58,859 nucleotides of DNA from Azolla pinnata (Eukaryota; Streptophyta; Polypodiopsida; Salviniales; Salviniaceae), in contig JBBBWG010028224.1 in assembly GCA_037176905.1 (NCBI GenBank), forward strand, positions 1 to 58,859, in the 5' to 3' direction. The notes under the pieces are model-generated. The model searched no databases. It was not told the origin of the DNA and saw only the letters and a list, made by a program, of their open reading frames with translations. The translations under genes were made by a program, and so were the position numbers. Below are positions 1 through 12,911 of the stretch, piece by piece. Each line of letters begins with the position of its first letter. The first letter of the stretch is position 1.

Positions 1-8
1 TTTTTTTG

Positions 9-205
9 CAAGCATGCATGCATGCATGCATGTGCGCTGTGCTTGAATGCATGCATGCATGCGTATGCGCTTGTGCATGCATGCGTATGCGCGTGTGCAT
101 GCATGGCATGCATGTGTGCGTGCGTTTGTTTGCAAGCAAGCAAGCATGCATGCATGCATGCATGCGTATGTGCGTGTGCATGCATGCATGCAGGTGGGCA
201 TGGGC
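9..205. repeat. CATG/CATGCA microsatellite
   Basis: Imperfect array of CATG/TGCA tetramers interrupted by TGTGCG and CAAG variants. It is almost strictly alternating purine-pyrimidine. It is the same sequence class as the arrays at 17.2-18.1, 48.7-49.3 and 58.6-58.9 kb. The open reading frames across it (Met-His-Ala-Cys repeats) are a by-product of the repeat. Confidence 0.9.
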
Positions 206-1000
206 ATCCGTGTGGCCGGACAAGTGTGAAACGGATCCACGGATTGTGGGAGTGGTTTTAAATGAAGCTCGTTTCTGTATTGTTTTTTTGTTTTTCTTTT
301 TCTTCCTTTTTTTTGGTGTCTTTTTTTAAGTTAAAAAAAACAAAAAAGCAACCAACGCACACACACAAAAAGAAAAAAAGAAAAAGAAAACAAAAGAGAT
401 GTCTTTTTTTCTTCTTTCTTTTTTTTTGCTTTTTTAGATTAGACGCAGTAAAGTCGTTTCACACCGGGGCCCGCTCCCCAGGAAGGAGAGGCCTTTTGCC
501 CGGGGGGCCGGCCAATGGGCCCCTGCCACGTGGCGCGATCTGGGCCGCCCGCCCCCGCCACCATCGCACGGCCAGCAGCGGGAGCCCGGTTAAAAGGGGA
601 GATTTCACCCCCCCCTCCGGTGGGTGTAATCCTTAACTCATCCGCTTTTGCTTCTGGTTTTGTTTGCTTCTGTTTTCCCCCCATCAAAATGTTTTCAAAA
701 GGTTTTTTGTAGCTGTTCTTTCTTCTTCCTGTTTTAATGTTTTTTTTTTTGTGTTTTTTTGTGTTTGTGTGTGTGTTTGTGTCTGTCTACGTGATAGGAA
801 GAAGAAGAAACTGCATTGCATTGAATGCTGGTTAGTTAAGGTTGTTTCTTTTCCTGCCGTATTTGTTTACGTTTTGTTTGTGTGTTCATTTATGTGCGAA
901 TGGTTCCACTTATTTACATTTCTGGCCCCGGGGCTACGAACCTACAAAAGGGAGGGGTTGAGGGGCCTGAAGACTTCAAAAACTCTTTCCTTTCTTTTCT
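206..1000. other. non-coding; homopolymer-rich with a GC-rich island
   Basis: Long T-runs and A-runs flank a GC-rich island at about 466-620. The island contains a CCAAT pentamer (513-517) and a perfect palindrome GCCACGTGGC (525-534) with a G-box core, followed by TTAAAAGG. It could be a small promoter on the plus strand, but no coding exon follows that I can recognise. Confidence 0.35.
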
Positions 1001-1752
1001 TTTCTTTTTTGTTTCGTTTTCACACTATGGTTCTTGCATCTGTGAATCTGTCTGTATGTGGCCCCAATGCATGTCTTGGACCTTGGTTTTGATTCTGCTA
1101 CTGTCTGCCTAATCTGTCTGCCTAATCTGTCTGTTTGTCTGCCTGCCTGCCTGCCTGCCTGTATCGGCTCAATCCATCGCGACGATCCCGATCCTTCCAT
1201 AAACTGTGCACAGAATCATCACCATCGTCATCATCATCATTCTCGCCGTCATCAGCAGCAGCAGCAGCAGCATGGCTTGCTTGATTCTGCTATATCGTCG
1301 ATCTGCCTATCCGTATGTCTCTGCTCGATGCATCGCGGCGATCTCGATCGGTTCCATAAATTGCGCACAAAATCATCATCATCCTCCTCCTCCTCCTCCT
1401 CATTGGCACCATCGCCCACCATATGCCTCAGTTCCCAGAACTTGCGCCTAGCAACTCTCCCAGCATTCTGCTGATATTACCAGCTAAGTCAGCCGACTAG
1501 CTAGCTAGCTGGTGATCTCTGATATCTCGGAGCTGGCCTCTCTGAATCTATAGCCCCGGATTCGATCATCGAAACGGCAGTTCGGATTCGCACCACCGCC
1601 CCGACCCCTTGCTATGCACAATGGCAATGCCAGAATCGATCGCGGGGCGCATCGGAATACCTGCGGTGCCCATCGGGGGGCTCTCGCGTTGCTCCTGGAA
1701 GTGCCCATGAGATATCTCTATTTGCCACAGCTCATTAAATGTGTTTTAAGCT
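1001..1752. repeat. simple repeats and a degenerate duplication
   Basis: Contains CTGTCTGCCTAA repeats, a CTGC run (about 1136-1161), a CAG run (about 1253-1272) and a CCT run (about 1380-1400). The segment at about 1175-1240 (ATCGCGACGATC, then TTCCATAAA and AATCATCA) recurs in diverged form at about 1325-1385, so a unit of roughly 150 bp has duplicated. No gene was recognised. Confidence 0.5.
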
Positions 1753-1831
1753 TTGATGATGTGTACTACTAACTCTTTGACTTGGTCCTCACATGCACAT
1801 ATGTTACATGCACACACACATCAACCACATC

Positions 1832-1910
1832 CACACCCACATGCACATGCACATGCACATGCACATGCACACCCACATGCTCATGCACATGCACATGCAC
1901 ATGCACACAC
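1832..1910. repeat. CACATG hexamer repeat
   Basis: About twelve copies of CACATG/CACACC hexamers. Open reading frames over it encode only His-Met or His-Ala dipeptide runs and are not genes. Confidence 0.85.
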
Positions 1911-3108
1911 AATCCAAGAAAGGATTGATACTACCCCTCCTTTCCTTTGATTTTTACACTACATTTGAGAGCTTAGCTTTCTTCTTCTTCTTCTTCTTCT
2001 TCTTCCTTTTTTTTTGACTAGTTTGTTATATCATTTACATTATCTCTATCTATCTATATATCTATCTATCTATCTATCTATATATAATTTCTATACACAT
2101 GTCATTGTTTCCGTAAGTACTCCCAAAGCCCTAACTTTGATGTGATTCCTCTTTTTTCTTTCTTTCTTGTTGTTGTAGTACAACTGATAATTGCTCTTAC
2201 TTTGAGGGCCTTGTCTCCATTGGCTTTGCTTCATCACCCTAAACCTTTTTTAAGTGTTGTGTATAAATATCCTCACCCTAATCTCTATGCTATATAGTCG
2301 GCGGTGATCGAGCCCCTTCACTAATTGTGCCCCATTCCTTAATCATGTCATTAGTCCCGTGATTATCCACCACCAATCTAGTAATTAATCGGCGCAAAGT
2401 TAGCAGTTTGGTCCGTGTTTTTACGCCCGCATGTTTATATGTAGATAGATATTGCATGAGTGAATTGTCGCAACTACAACTGACAATGGATATATATAAT
2501 TCGGATCAATTAGATAACGGCATCGATCTTCTAATGCCGATTATCGATGCTCCAATTAGTTGTAGCCAATTTCCTCTGATTTCTCTCGTCGATGATGATT
2601 GACTCCGAGCTCCGCCGCCTTATGCTTCCGTGCTAATTACCTCTTTTTCATCGCTGAATTTGTCCACCTAATCCTAGTCTTAAGTAATAATTCCACTCTA
2701 GCTAATCCATTTCTTTTTTTTTCTTCTTTCTCACTTTAAGTTATAGCATCGGTATCAAAAATTTGCATAGCTTTTTCTCTTTTATCTAAATCGTTTGCTT
2801 TTGTTTTGCTTTTGTTTTGGCTGTTTTTTTCGCTTCTTCTTCTGCTTCTTCTATTTTTGTCATGGAATCAACGTTTGGATCCGTTGCTTTTATTGGTTTG
2901 TTTGTTTTCTTCTAAATTTATGGAAAAAGCTTTTGTTTTTTCAAAATAAAGGGAAAGGGCAGAATATTCTACCATAAGATGAATGGGGTTGAGGTGGTTG
3001 GTGCATGAAGAAAAAAATCAAAAAGGAAAAATTACAAGTAGAGGGGGGGGGGGAAAGCTAGATTAGGAACACTATATAAGTAAACCTGAGGATCAGACTA
3101 TAACCTAT
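1911..3108. other. AT-rich non-coding DNA
   Basis: Contains a CTT run near 1980-2003, an ATCT tetranucleotide run at about 2041-2083 and T-rich stretches. No splice-supported or homologous coding sequence was recognised; open frames are all under 70 codons. Confidence 0.5.
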
Positions 3109-3331
3109 AACCAAGCCCTAGGAAACCCTAATCTTAAGTTATTATTAAACCCTAATCTTAAGTTATTATAAAACCCTAATATTAGGGCTAAACCCCTCAA
3201 CTCCATATATATATCTAGCATAAGCCTTAGATTAATGTTATTTATATAACCGACTATGAGATTAACCAAGCCCTAGGAAACCCTAATCGTAAGTTATTAT
3301 TAAACCCTAATATTAGGGCTAAACCCCTCAA
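3109..3331. repeat. duplicated telo-box segment
   Basis: AACCAAGCCCTAGGAAACCC starts at 3109 and again at 3264, followed in both copies by AAACCCTAATxTTAAGTTATTA and ATTAGGGCTAAACCCCTCAA. The copies end at 3200 and 3331. The first copy has one extra internal AAACCCTAATCTTAAG unit. AAACCCTAA is the plant telo-box core. Confidence 0.75.
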
Positions 3332-6300
3332 TTATACACATACCTTGATCCCAGCTTCCGATCATCCTCTCTTTCTCTTTTCAAAGTCTTGCAGCTTCAC
3401 AAGATTTAAATACTTAGTTTTATCGCTGTTGCGTGCTCGTGACGACGATTGCATTGCGGCTAATCATTCTTGTAATCGTGCTATGATTAAGGCTGATTAT
3501 GCTGTGTGGGGGGGGGGGGGAACTTAGACGTAGTAGATCATCAGACCACCCGATCCGATGAAACTCGGTTGAGGGGAATGCCGCCGGGACCGAAGCCCTC
3601 AATTAAACCAGCCATTTAGGTCATGTTAGTCGATGGAGTTAAACCTGCTAATTAATTTTGATTGAGTGATCGGTTGGCTGATTGTTATTGCTATTATTCT
3701 GATTATCACGATTACTATGATTTTACGTTATTAAATTGCACTTTGCATTAGACGTAGGCCGGGAGATTTAAGGTAATGGGTGTTTGAAAGTCGTTGGATT
3801 AACTGCTAATTAATCTGATTGATGGATTGATTGATTGATTGATTGATTGATCGGTTGTCTGATTGCAATTGCTATTCTAATTAATTATTATTATTATTAC
3901 TACGATTAGTAGCATGTATTTTGCTATTATTTTACGTTATGAGAGATTATGAACGACATCGCAGTGGGTTTTAGAGGATAATTTGATTTAGCGTCGATAG
4001 GTAGATCGATCGAACCGGTTTGATCAGTAGTTGTCATGCATTAAATCGCACTTTGCGTTGGTTTTAATGTAATTAGTGGAGCTGGCGATTAGTCAAACCA
4101 GGATTACAAGAGATGATTAAATCTAATCACAATAATCACAAGCCCAATTTATCAGTGGCTTCGGACCAGGCTTCATTCCCCCCAACTAGATTTCATCCCT
4201 GCCACGTCAGCTGATCGCGATCCATGTACTTGTAATTAATGCTTTTGGGCAGGTGAATCAACACCCTTTGATTCTATAATCTTTCTCTGCTTCCTTCTCG
4301 TTAATCTTGTTCTGATTTCAGCTAACTATATTCAGCGCAGCTCCTGATGCCTTCCAGCCACTTGGTGGTTATACATATAGTAGTTTTTAGTACCATATTG
4401 CGCTGTCTTTGCTGACCTTGTTTGATTTAATCTCTAGATTCACAGATCAGATGGTGGGGTGGAGGAAGGGCCAGCTGATCGAGACATATAGCAAAAGAGA
4501 TCAAACGAAGAAGAAGAAGACGGAAGAAGAAGATCAAACGATTGAGATCAGCATGCCTGATTTGGAGTAGATTATTGAAGGGAATGCTGCATGGCTCGAT
4601 GTAGATAACTATCAGCTGGTCCTATCTATTTATCTAGTGATTTGTTTGCTTAATTATTCTACAAGTAGAGAAAAATCTAATTGATTCACAGATTATATAC
4701 ATCTCTATCTCTATCTAAGCACCAAATATATCTATAAATTGATATTTTTACACGTACACATTATCTCTATCTACATAAATATTATCTCTATCTACATAAA
4801 TATTATCTCTATCTACATTTAATTGCCATATAATTCTATATATCTACCATGTAATTAGAGAGACGCGGATAGAAATTAAATTATTGATTACATCGGACCA
4901 GGCTTCATTCCCTTCAGCAATTCCTATTCCCATGTAGTTTTCTATCAATAGGCCCTATGATGAACATTTCCAATTCAAGCCAAAATTCTGCTGGTAAATT
5001 GCTTTCATCTTTCCTCCTTTTTTACATCAAATGTGCCGTCGGATTCCGTTGTGTACTTGCATTTCATACGAATTACTAGCTTATGATTACATACTGTGCC
5101 GGATTTGGCTTATTATTGTTACTAGCTTATGATTACATACGCATGAATATGTTGGATTTGGCTTATTATTGTTACAGTATTTCTGATTACATACTGTGCC
5201 GGATCATTTTTATATGAATTATTACTAACTTATGCTTTGTAACACATGAAATGTTGGGATTTGTATCAAAGGGGATTCAATACATGATATACCAGCCATA
5301 AATATTCCTTGCAATTTATATTGCTAGACGCTGGATTTTAAGTATTGTCTTTTGAGATTAAATAATCCCTCGTCTTTGATAATTGAATCATCTAGGTTCT
5401 CTAATTTTAGCTCGATGCTAATTATGCTGAGAATTATTGTGCATGGATTGTTAGAATATTGGCTAATTAACATGTTACCACTATTCAATAATAATCACTC
5501 TTGGTTTTTGCTAAATCATTGGCCACAAGAAGTCTGCAACAACATAATAATCAGCGGTCATATACAAATGAATTGTTCTTGATCAAATCCACAGTTTTGG
5601 CCAATAATCGGTGCCAATATCGTAACGATAAAAACTTACGCTTACGGATGCACATTTCTGTCGCTTGATCACATACATGATCACGGTATTTCGTCTTGTT
5701 TCCAATGGATGTTGTGGAACTTTGTTTAATTGATTATACGGGACAAATGATTTCTCTCTTTCAGCATGAACCGAAGAAAAAGAAATGCTGGTCCAAATTA
5801 ATCAAGTCTCTGAAATTAAAGAAAAGATGGTTTATTGATAACATGGCACTTTGGGTGGTCAGCTTTAATATTTGGCTTCTCGAATCCGGTGTTAAGTGTA
5901 TTTAACGCATTGCATTATTAAGTGATTCATGGCAGCAGCAACAAAATGAAATCTAACCTGCGAAAGCCAAGCAATGAATTTATTGTCGCATCGTTACATG
6001 CTGATCATGAAACCTATGATTTTGTCCAATAATTGAATTCATTCTTGGGCCTGCGGTGCCAATATCGCATAATCGAAGCATTGATCATGAAGTTCAAGAT
6101 TTACAGTAATTGGGGCTCCACCTTTTTTGGTTAAATATTGGAGTTGAGCTGGTATAAGCTTGACTTGCTGATTTTGGGATTTTGCGATATAATACGGCGG
6201 GCATTCCATTGAAAAGCCACAATTTGCCACAGAATCCGAGGTATATAACGTTCGATTGTCGGGAAAAAAAAAATCCATTGAAAGAATCCCTTACGTGCCA

Positions 6301-8100
6301 GTTCTCGAGAGAACTGTCTCCTGGACTCTTTGGAGAGAGATCTCACGGGTTCGATAGCACCATCTAAACACCAAAGAAGATTGTACGAACCATACATAGA
6401 AGATTTGAAGTTTGCATGTCCCCTTAGGTTAGCACGGAACGTCTAACCAAATGGATGTGATTGATTTTGGGCTTTAGGATTTAGGATTTTAGAGTTTAGG
6501 GTTTATGGTTTGTACAAATTTCGAAAACAAAGTCGGTTTTGTTTGAGATGATGAAGGATTAGCTAATCTTGTACGTCCAGCAATGCATTCGATTAAGGCC
6601 TCGATCATCAAACTGCAATTGTCATTGATTAACATGACAACCAGAGCTGTACTTGGTAGTGAATGCGTTAATCTGATGATCGAACGAACTTATAATGTTG
6701 CCGATTAAGGCGATGCAACGATGGAATGGAAATTGTCAATTAGTTTCAATCTGACGTTCGTATGCTGTACTGGCCGATTACTGCAATTCAACGATCAGAT
6801 TCGTAATTGTGGATTAAGATTCGGAGAAGCCTTAATCGGGATGAAGAGATCTGATGCAATTGTTCCTCTACTGGCCCAATCTTCCTGCATTCTGCAAGAT
6901 CAGCAAAGGCCTGTACCAATGACAGAATCAAGGATTTCATAATTCCATCTTCTCAAATCAAGCTCAATATATCCTAATGCAAAGTTCCAATGATCTCCGT
7001 ATTAGGCGCGGGAAACGATTCTCTTGTATAGGTATATAGACTTGTCTTGGGGCAAGATTCGGACCCATGCCAGTGTTGAAACCAAAGACATATCAGATCT
7101 TTTGTACTAGATAGACACCATGGCCAAACCCAATTTTGCTCCAAACCTACCATTCCTCTTGGATCGATCAACAAGATTCAGAGCCAGATTCCCTGTTCAT
7201 AAAATCTGAACAAAAATCAGAGTGAAAACAATCTGATGGGGATGCAAAGCAGCTGAACTGCCATATATGTATCTAGTAGCTAGATGTGGATCCACCGGTT
7301 CAGTCAATCTGGTTAACTTACTAAATCTACATAGGCTACATGCCATAGATTGATAACAAGTCTACATATAATCTGCCAAACCACCGCCAAAAACTGCCCA
7401 ATAGTATCAACTAACATAACAGCAAAAACACCTTACCTACCTGATGTGCCATGTTGTTTAGGTACTTGCTATCTGCATCATCAAAGCTCTTCCACAACCT
7501 GCCAAGTAGAACTCACCTAAAACATCTAAGAGCACCACACCAGTTACCAATACAGAAAAGCAAACTCAGAACTCAAATTTGAGCATTTAACATCATCACA
7601 TACAAGGAGTCACATAGCTAACGCTACCCATTTTCCTTTTCCAATATGCATTTTCTCTCGATATATTAACGTGCATGTGCATTTACATTTACATATAGAT
7701 GTGTGTTGCTTCCACAAGAATCATGTTAATTCAAACAATCTTTATCAACAAATTTAGCTACACTGAGGTACGATCATATACTGTTTGGCACGAATCCAAA
7801 GGTAGCTGGGGGTTGACCAAGGGATCAGCTCTCCGAGGACTTGCACCTCTGACATGTGCAAAACATGGTTGTATGGTTATGCGTTATACGGGCTTGTATC
7901 AACAAACTCCGATTCAGTACAAAGTTCTGAGAGATGATGGCATAAGGATGGCATGTTATACAGCTGCTTCTCTTCAGGTGAGCTAAACATATCATGCTCT
8001 GACTCGATGCATTACCATATATCACGAGGAGAAACCACCTTATCTGAGTCCTATCGATCCCCAACAAGAACTATATGTATAACTATGTATAGATATATGA
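3332..8100. other. long AT-rich non-coding interval
   Basis: No gene was recognised. Visible features are a G-run at about 3508-3520, a TGAT run at about 3822-3850, TCTA runs near 4700-4815, an 8-bp inverted repeat CAGTTCTC/GAGAACTG (6299-6316) and degenerate TTTAGGG-like sequence at about 6464-6510. A phrase, TTACTAGCTTATGATTACATACG, is repeated in variant forms around 5070-5230. The right end (about 7.9-8.1 kb) should include the 3' untranslated region of the bHLH gene. Confidence 0.5.
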
Positions 8101-9424
8101 CTAGATTTGGGTTATATTGTTGTTGGTATGTGTGAGATATGAAGGTATGAGAGAGCCCATCTGTAGCTGCCCATCTAATGACCTTGCATTCGTATCCGAA
8201 ATGGCTGAGGCTAAAGAGATGGGCATTAGGCATAACCCTTTGCTCTGCAGGAATTGCATCGCTATACCCATGTCTTCTTCCATCAAGCTTGCGACTTCCT
8301 CTTCAGCTGCAGCCATGGCATCTTGAGCTATACTGCCACTCTGCCCCAAGCTACTTCTCCCCTGCAAAAACAAAAGAAAAGACAAACATATGAACGCCAT
8401 GGAAACTCATTCACTTCAAACGAGAGCATCAAATTGTACACAATCCGACAGATTAGCACGGGCATTGTATCAGTATTTTCCCGCATGAGAGATAGGCATA
8501 TTACATCAGCTGGAAGATCTGTAACAAGGGGTACAACAGCTGCAGCTCCACCCAGCCTACTCATACTCAGAACCTGAGAAAAAAAAGGCGTAAGTGAGCC
8601 ACATCTTCTGGGAGCATGCATCATAAGACATTACAGAAAGTTAAAGAAACATATCCCAACAAGAGAGAGAAGGGAAAAAGAGCTAATAATAGGCTGAGGG
8701 TAAAGCTTCTTAACCTTCACTTGTAGTTGAAGAAACTTCACATACTCAATGATCTCGTCCAGCATGGAAGCTTTGTCAGTCTGCAAAGAGAACCATGGAA
8801 ATTACATTGCAAAGGAAAATGTTATGTTGAACAGTAACTGGCGGCAATAAAATGGTACATTTAAGCAATTAGCTCCTCAGAACAGAAACTCCCAACAAAC
8901 TCAATGGTATGTTTCATATCTGGGCTGCCAAATGAATGACATGCTAACATGGCAATATAACACGCCGAATTAGTCCCACGGAAACGTTCTGAAATTTGAA
9001 GTCTTTGACAGAGGCGGTATTGTACCTTATTAGAGTTAGGAACTAGCTCTTGGAGTGCTTTCATTCTTTCAGCTATCCTCTCTCGACGAAGCTAAATCAA
9101 GAGAAAGGGTAAAAAGATCAACCCATAAGCAAATGAGCATACAGAGCAACAAGGGAAAGAGATGATTGTAACATGGAACATGGAACTCAGGAAGCCGGAT
9201 TTCGGTTTTTTCTAAAGACATATATAGCATGACATTTGAGAGATGAGTTAAAGTATTAACGATACCCGTTCAGCGATACTATGAGGATCTGTAGCCTGGC
9301 CACGCCGGGCTCGAACTCGAGGCTTAGGTGTACTACTCACAACTCCAGCAGAGCCTTGAGATTGGGCCACACCTGTGTGATCACCGTCATATGGTTGCAT
9401 TGGAATTCCCTGACTTGATTGCAT
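8101..9424 (-). CDS. bHLH transcription factor, UNE12/LRL-type (subgroup XI)
   Basis: Nuclear DNA-binding regulator. I read five coding exons on the minus strand: 9266-9424, 9026-9091, 8715-8780, 8505-8573 and 8101-8361, all phase 0, giving about 206 residues. The basic region carries His48, Glu52 and Arg56, the H-E-R triad that reads G-box/E-box DNA. Helix 1 ([11 protein letters not shown]), loop and helix 2 ([16 protein letters not shown]) follow. The VLSMSRLG motif right after helix 2 and the C-terminal block ([24 protein letters not shown]) are hallmarks of the UNE12/LRL group. In bryophytes LRL members promote rhizoid formation, and in Arabidopsis root hairs. The start is uncertain: the ATG at 9424 has an in-frame TAA two codons upstream, so either translation starts there or 9425-9426 is an acceptor AG after a further exon (candidate 25-nt exon near 9588-9612). 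Confidence 0.88.
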
Positions 9425-10776
9425 CTGTTACTGTAAATAGCATAAAATCCGTGAATTGGAGCTTTTGCCTTACTCACCACAGTATTGTTCACAGAAAAAA
9501 GAAATGTGCCTTTCTCCTAGTAACAGTAGCTGCATAACACATGCTAAACAGTAGCTATATAAGAGATGCTACCAGCAGTAGGACTTAACCTGCTCTTCCA
9601 ACTTGCAAAACAGTCTGAAAACAATCTTTGTTCAGGGAAGTTGTCTGGTGTTTGTAAACCCTCGGACTCGCACTATAACACATCCACCAAAAAATCTCCA
9701 AGATAAGGATGTATTTAGAAAAACAAAAGAAACAGAAGAAACGATTGAACAATAGCCTTCAAATAAATTAGCAGATCCAAGATAATTATGTTCTGACATC
9801 AAGTCCCTGTGAAACTACATTAATTTCCCAAGATAATTATGTTTCCAAGGTGTCATAGAATCCCGTCCAACAATTCTTAGAAATAAATTCTCATGGCTTT
9901 GAGGACTGTTAATGTACTAATCTACTATCTCATCAAAATAAATCTGTTGTACAATGCATGGGCTTCTAGGGTACTCAGGATTACATGGAACTTGTCCAAT
10001 GCTACAAAAAAAGGGCACTTTCATATTATTTCCACTCCATGTTTTCCGAATCAAAAACAAGATAGTGGATACCATCACCACTTCTGAGTTTAGCCTTGAG
10101 AATGGGAGCACGATTTTCTGTTGAACTTTTGCGTTTTCTGTTCAAGGAAAGGATATAAAATCAACAAAGATTAATGTTTGAAGTTTCATACCCTAAACTC
10201 ATAATACCTCTGGTATTTCCTCATTTTTTTTCTTTGCTTAGCTCGAGAATGGAAGTACAATTCTTAGGAAATCAATCATTCAAAACCTTAGGATGGATTC
10301 TTTGACGTGCGCATCCGAGATGAATCCCGGCAGAATTGAATGCTATCCAACAAGTGTATCCACTAGATTCCTACCTATTTGCTGCATTTCCTCATCAATT
10401 CTCATTTCATACATGCAAAAGCTGCAACATCGGTGAAATTAGCAAGGAGCAAATTTCCCTGAGATCACAGAGTTAAGCCCAGACACAGAGCGAGCAAAGA
10501 ATCAAACAAGGCAAACAATTCGAAGCAAGAAACGCTACATGGCATCTCTCGAAATCTGAAAGAAATCCGAAAGATGGAAAACCATTGGATGCGTCTCTTT
10601 CGCATCATTCAGGGGGCACCGTCAACACTCATTGCCCATGAAGGGGAGGGCGGAGAAAAGCATTGGCGATACACAAATGACAACCTAGATCGACGTGGAG
10701 AGGAAAGAAGAACCCAAATTTAGGGTTTTGAAGTTCAGGCAAAACAAGAAGAAGAAGAAGACGACGACGAACATAC

Positions 10777-10875
10777 CTTTGGAAAGAGAGGAGGGAGGGA
10801 GGATCGGAAGTAGGCGGGGCCGCATTAGGCTGAGCAGAAGGACATGGGCATGGGCCTCCTTCTCCGCCACATCCT
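10777..10875 (-). other. probable 5' UTR exon of the bHLH gene
   Basis: On the minus strand this stretch ends in a strong splice donor, CCAAAG followed by GTATGT, at 10776. Its position and orientation suit a leader exon for the bHLH gene. The intron side begins with GTC/CTT trinucleotides (plus-strand GAAGAAGAAGACGACGACGA, about 10749-10770). The right border is a guess. Between here and 9.6 kb I see no other convincing coding exon. Confidence 0.4.
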
Positions 10876-11194
10876 GAGAGCTGTGCTTTGTTTGTCTGTG
10901 TGTACTCTGACGAATCTACCTACGGCGATACCTGAGAAAGCATCTGCGATGGGCGATGTCGATATCTATCTCCGTCTCTCGTCTCTGTCTCCGTCTCTGT
11001 CCCTTTCTCTGTCGCTGTCGCTGCCTACTCTCGTCGCACGCTCTGAATCTGTTCGCTCGGTCGAGACTAATCCATGGCGATTTCCTGTGCTGTGCTTATA
11101 CGGCGTACAAACATACGGCGTATCTCCATACGGTCCCGTACGTATTCGGTATATGCGTATTTTTATACGCGTATGCCTCGGCTCTCTCTCTCTC

Positions 11195-11990
11195 GTGTGT
11201 GGATGCAAATACATGTATTTGTGGATGCAAATACATGTATTTGTGGATGCAGATACATGTATCTGCATGCACACGCTCTTGTGGATGTAGTCTGTACATT
11301 GTTATGGATGTATCGTACATTGTTACGGATGTATCATACATTGTTATGGATGTATCGTACATTGCTATGGATGTATCTGCATACGCTCTGTGGATGTGTA
11401 TGCATTCGGCGTATGGATGCAGGGCTGTGCAGGTGTACTGATTGATACATGTATCCGCATACGACGCACGGATGTCGTATGTACGCTATATGGATGTATT
11501 TGTATATGCTGCGTGGATTGCAGCCCGTACATTTGTATCGATGTATTCACGTACGCTTTGTGGATGCGGTCTGTACACTCAGCATGGATGTATCTTGCGT
11601 TCTGTGTACGGATGCAGATGTATCTACGTACACTCTGCGAATGTAGTATGTACGCTGGATGGATGTGTTTGCATTCGGCGCATTGGTGTGCAATGTATCG
11701 ATACATGTATTTGCATATGGCATATGGATGCCATCGGTACATTGTGTGAATGTAATCGCATACGGCGTATGGATGCGAAACCTACGTGGTGTACGGATAG
11801 ATTTATCTTCGTATGTTGTGCCGATGTGATCCCGGTATGTGGTGTTTGCATACGATGTATGTATGGGTGTGGTCGGTATGGTGAATCGGCATGCATACGA
11901 TGCATGGATGCATTCCACGTGGTGTATAGACAGACGTATTTGCATACGGCGTATGGATGCAATCCGTATGGTGTATAGACATAATCTGAA
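11195..11990. repeat. degenerate GGATG-TACATGTA array with palindromes
   Basis: Tandem units of about 21-24 bp, partly arranged in longer units, all built round GGATG(T/C)A. Three 22-bp units at about 11206-11270 contain the perfect palindromes AAATACATGTATTT (twice) and AGATACATGTATCT. Four 21-bp units (GGATGTATCGTACATTGTTA) lie at about 11306-11370. Later units carry GCATACGGCGTATGGATGCA. Several frames stay open, but the predicted peptides only mirror the repeat. Confidence 0.85.
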
Positions 11991-12911
11991 CACAGTTTAC
12001 GGATCACGTACCTATACGAGAATAAAAAAAACAACCGGAAGAGCCTTGTATCAACTTGAAACAGTAGGTCATGATGACCTTGTATTCTGGTGCCGCTAGC
12101 TTATGTGCTCTACAGTTAGCTCACCTCTTCTGCTTGTGCTCTTCCTTCTCTGGCATGTTTGTGTTGTTCAGAGCTCAGGGTTTAGTAGATCTATAGATCC
12201 TTGCCATTGCACGCCGAGCAGACGCGAAAGTTGCTTGGCCTTGGCAGTGTTAAGAGCCGAAGCATCAGCAGCATGTTGCTTCTGCGAAGCTCTAATTGAC
12301 TATGCACTCTTATAATTTTGAAGTGATAGTTGCAACTCAATGATCTGCCAATTCGACATGGGGACAAAACTCAGAATAGGGAGAAAGACAAAGGAAGGGC
12401 TGATTAACACATATAAAAACCAATGTCTAATGACACATTCATTTTTCTTATCCGGAGGGCTCAAAAACCCCTGACTAATGTTAGCAGGACGATTAAGCCC
12501 CCAACTACATTGTGCTAACCATCACAACATGGATATCATGCAAGCTAGCGACATGTTATAAATACTTGCAACAAGAAAATCATGAGTGTTCAAAAGCACT
12601 AGAATAAAAAAGCGCGGAACCTTTCTGTGGAGGGAATGTCAGCACATTTAACGACAATCATAAAGGGCTTTGTCCCTAAGAAGCCTTTAAGGATCAAGCA
12701 TAAGCCAAAGAATGAATTCACTTGCTAGAATCATCTAACATTATTGGTCTAAAACCAATTAGGTAAAACATGCATACACCTTTATATGTCAATCTCTTTG
12801 TAAAAGAGTTATATTGTTCATGAATGTAGTTAGTGATTTTTTTCATAGGAATTTAACACTGTTTTAACTCATGCTACATGTATGACGTAGATCGATACGT
12901 ATATCGTTAAA
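11991..12911. other. intergenic, no gene seen
   Basis: No repeat unit, conserved protein segment or RNA structure was recognised. It becomes AT-rich towards the right end. Confidence 0.45.

Noticed and set aside
6..329. Overlapping open frames rich in Met-His-Ala-Cys
   Set aside because: They come from the CATG tetramer repeat, occur in all frames and match no protein family.
11442..11993. Open frames of 148-178 codons on both strands
   Set aside because: They fall wholly in the GGATG/TACATGTA array; the peptides only reflect the repeat period.
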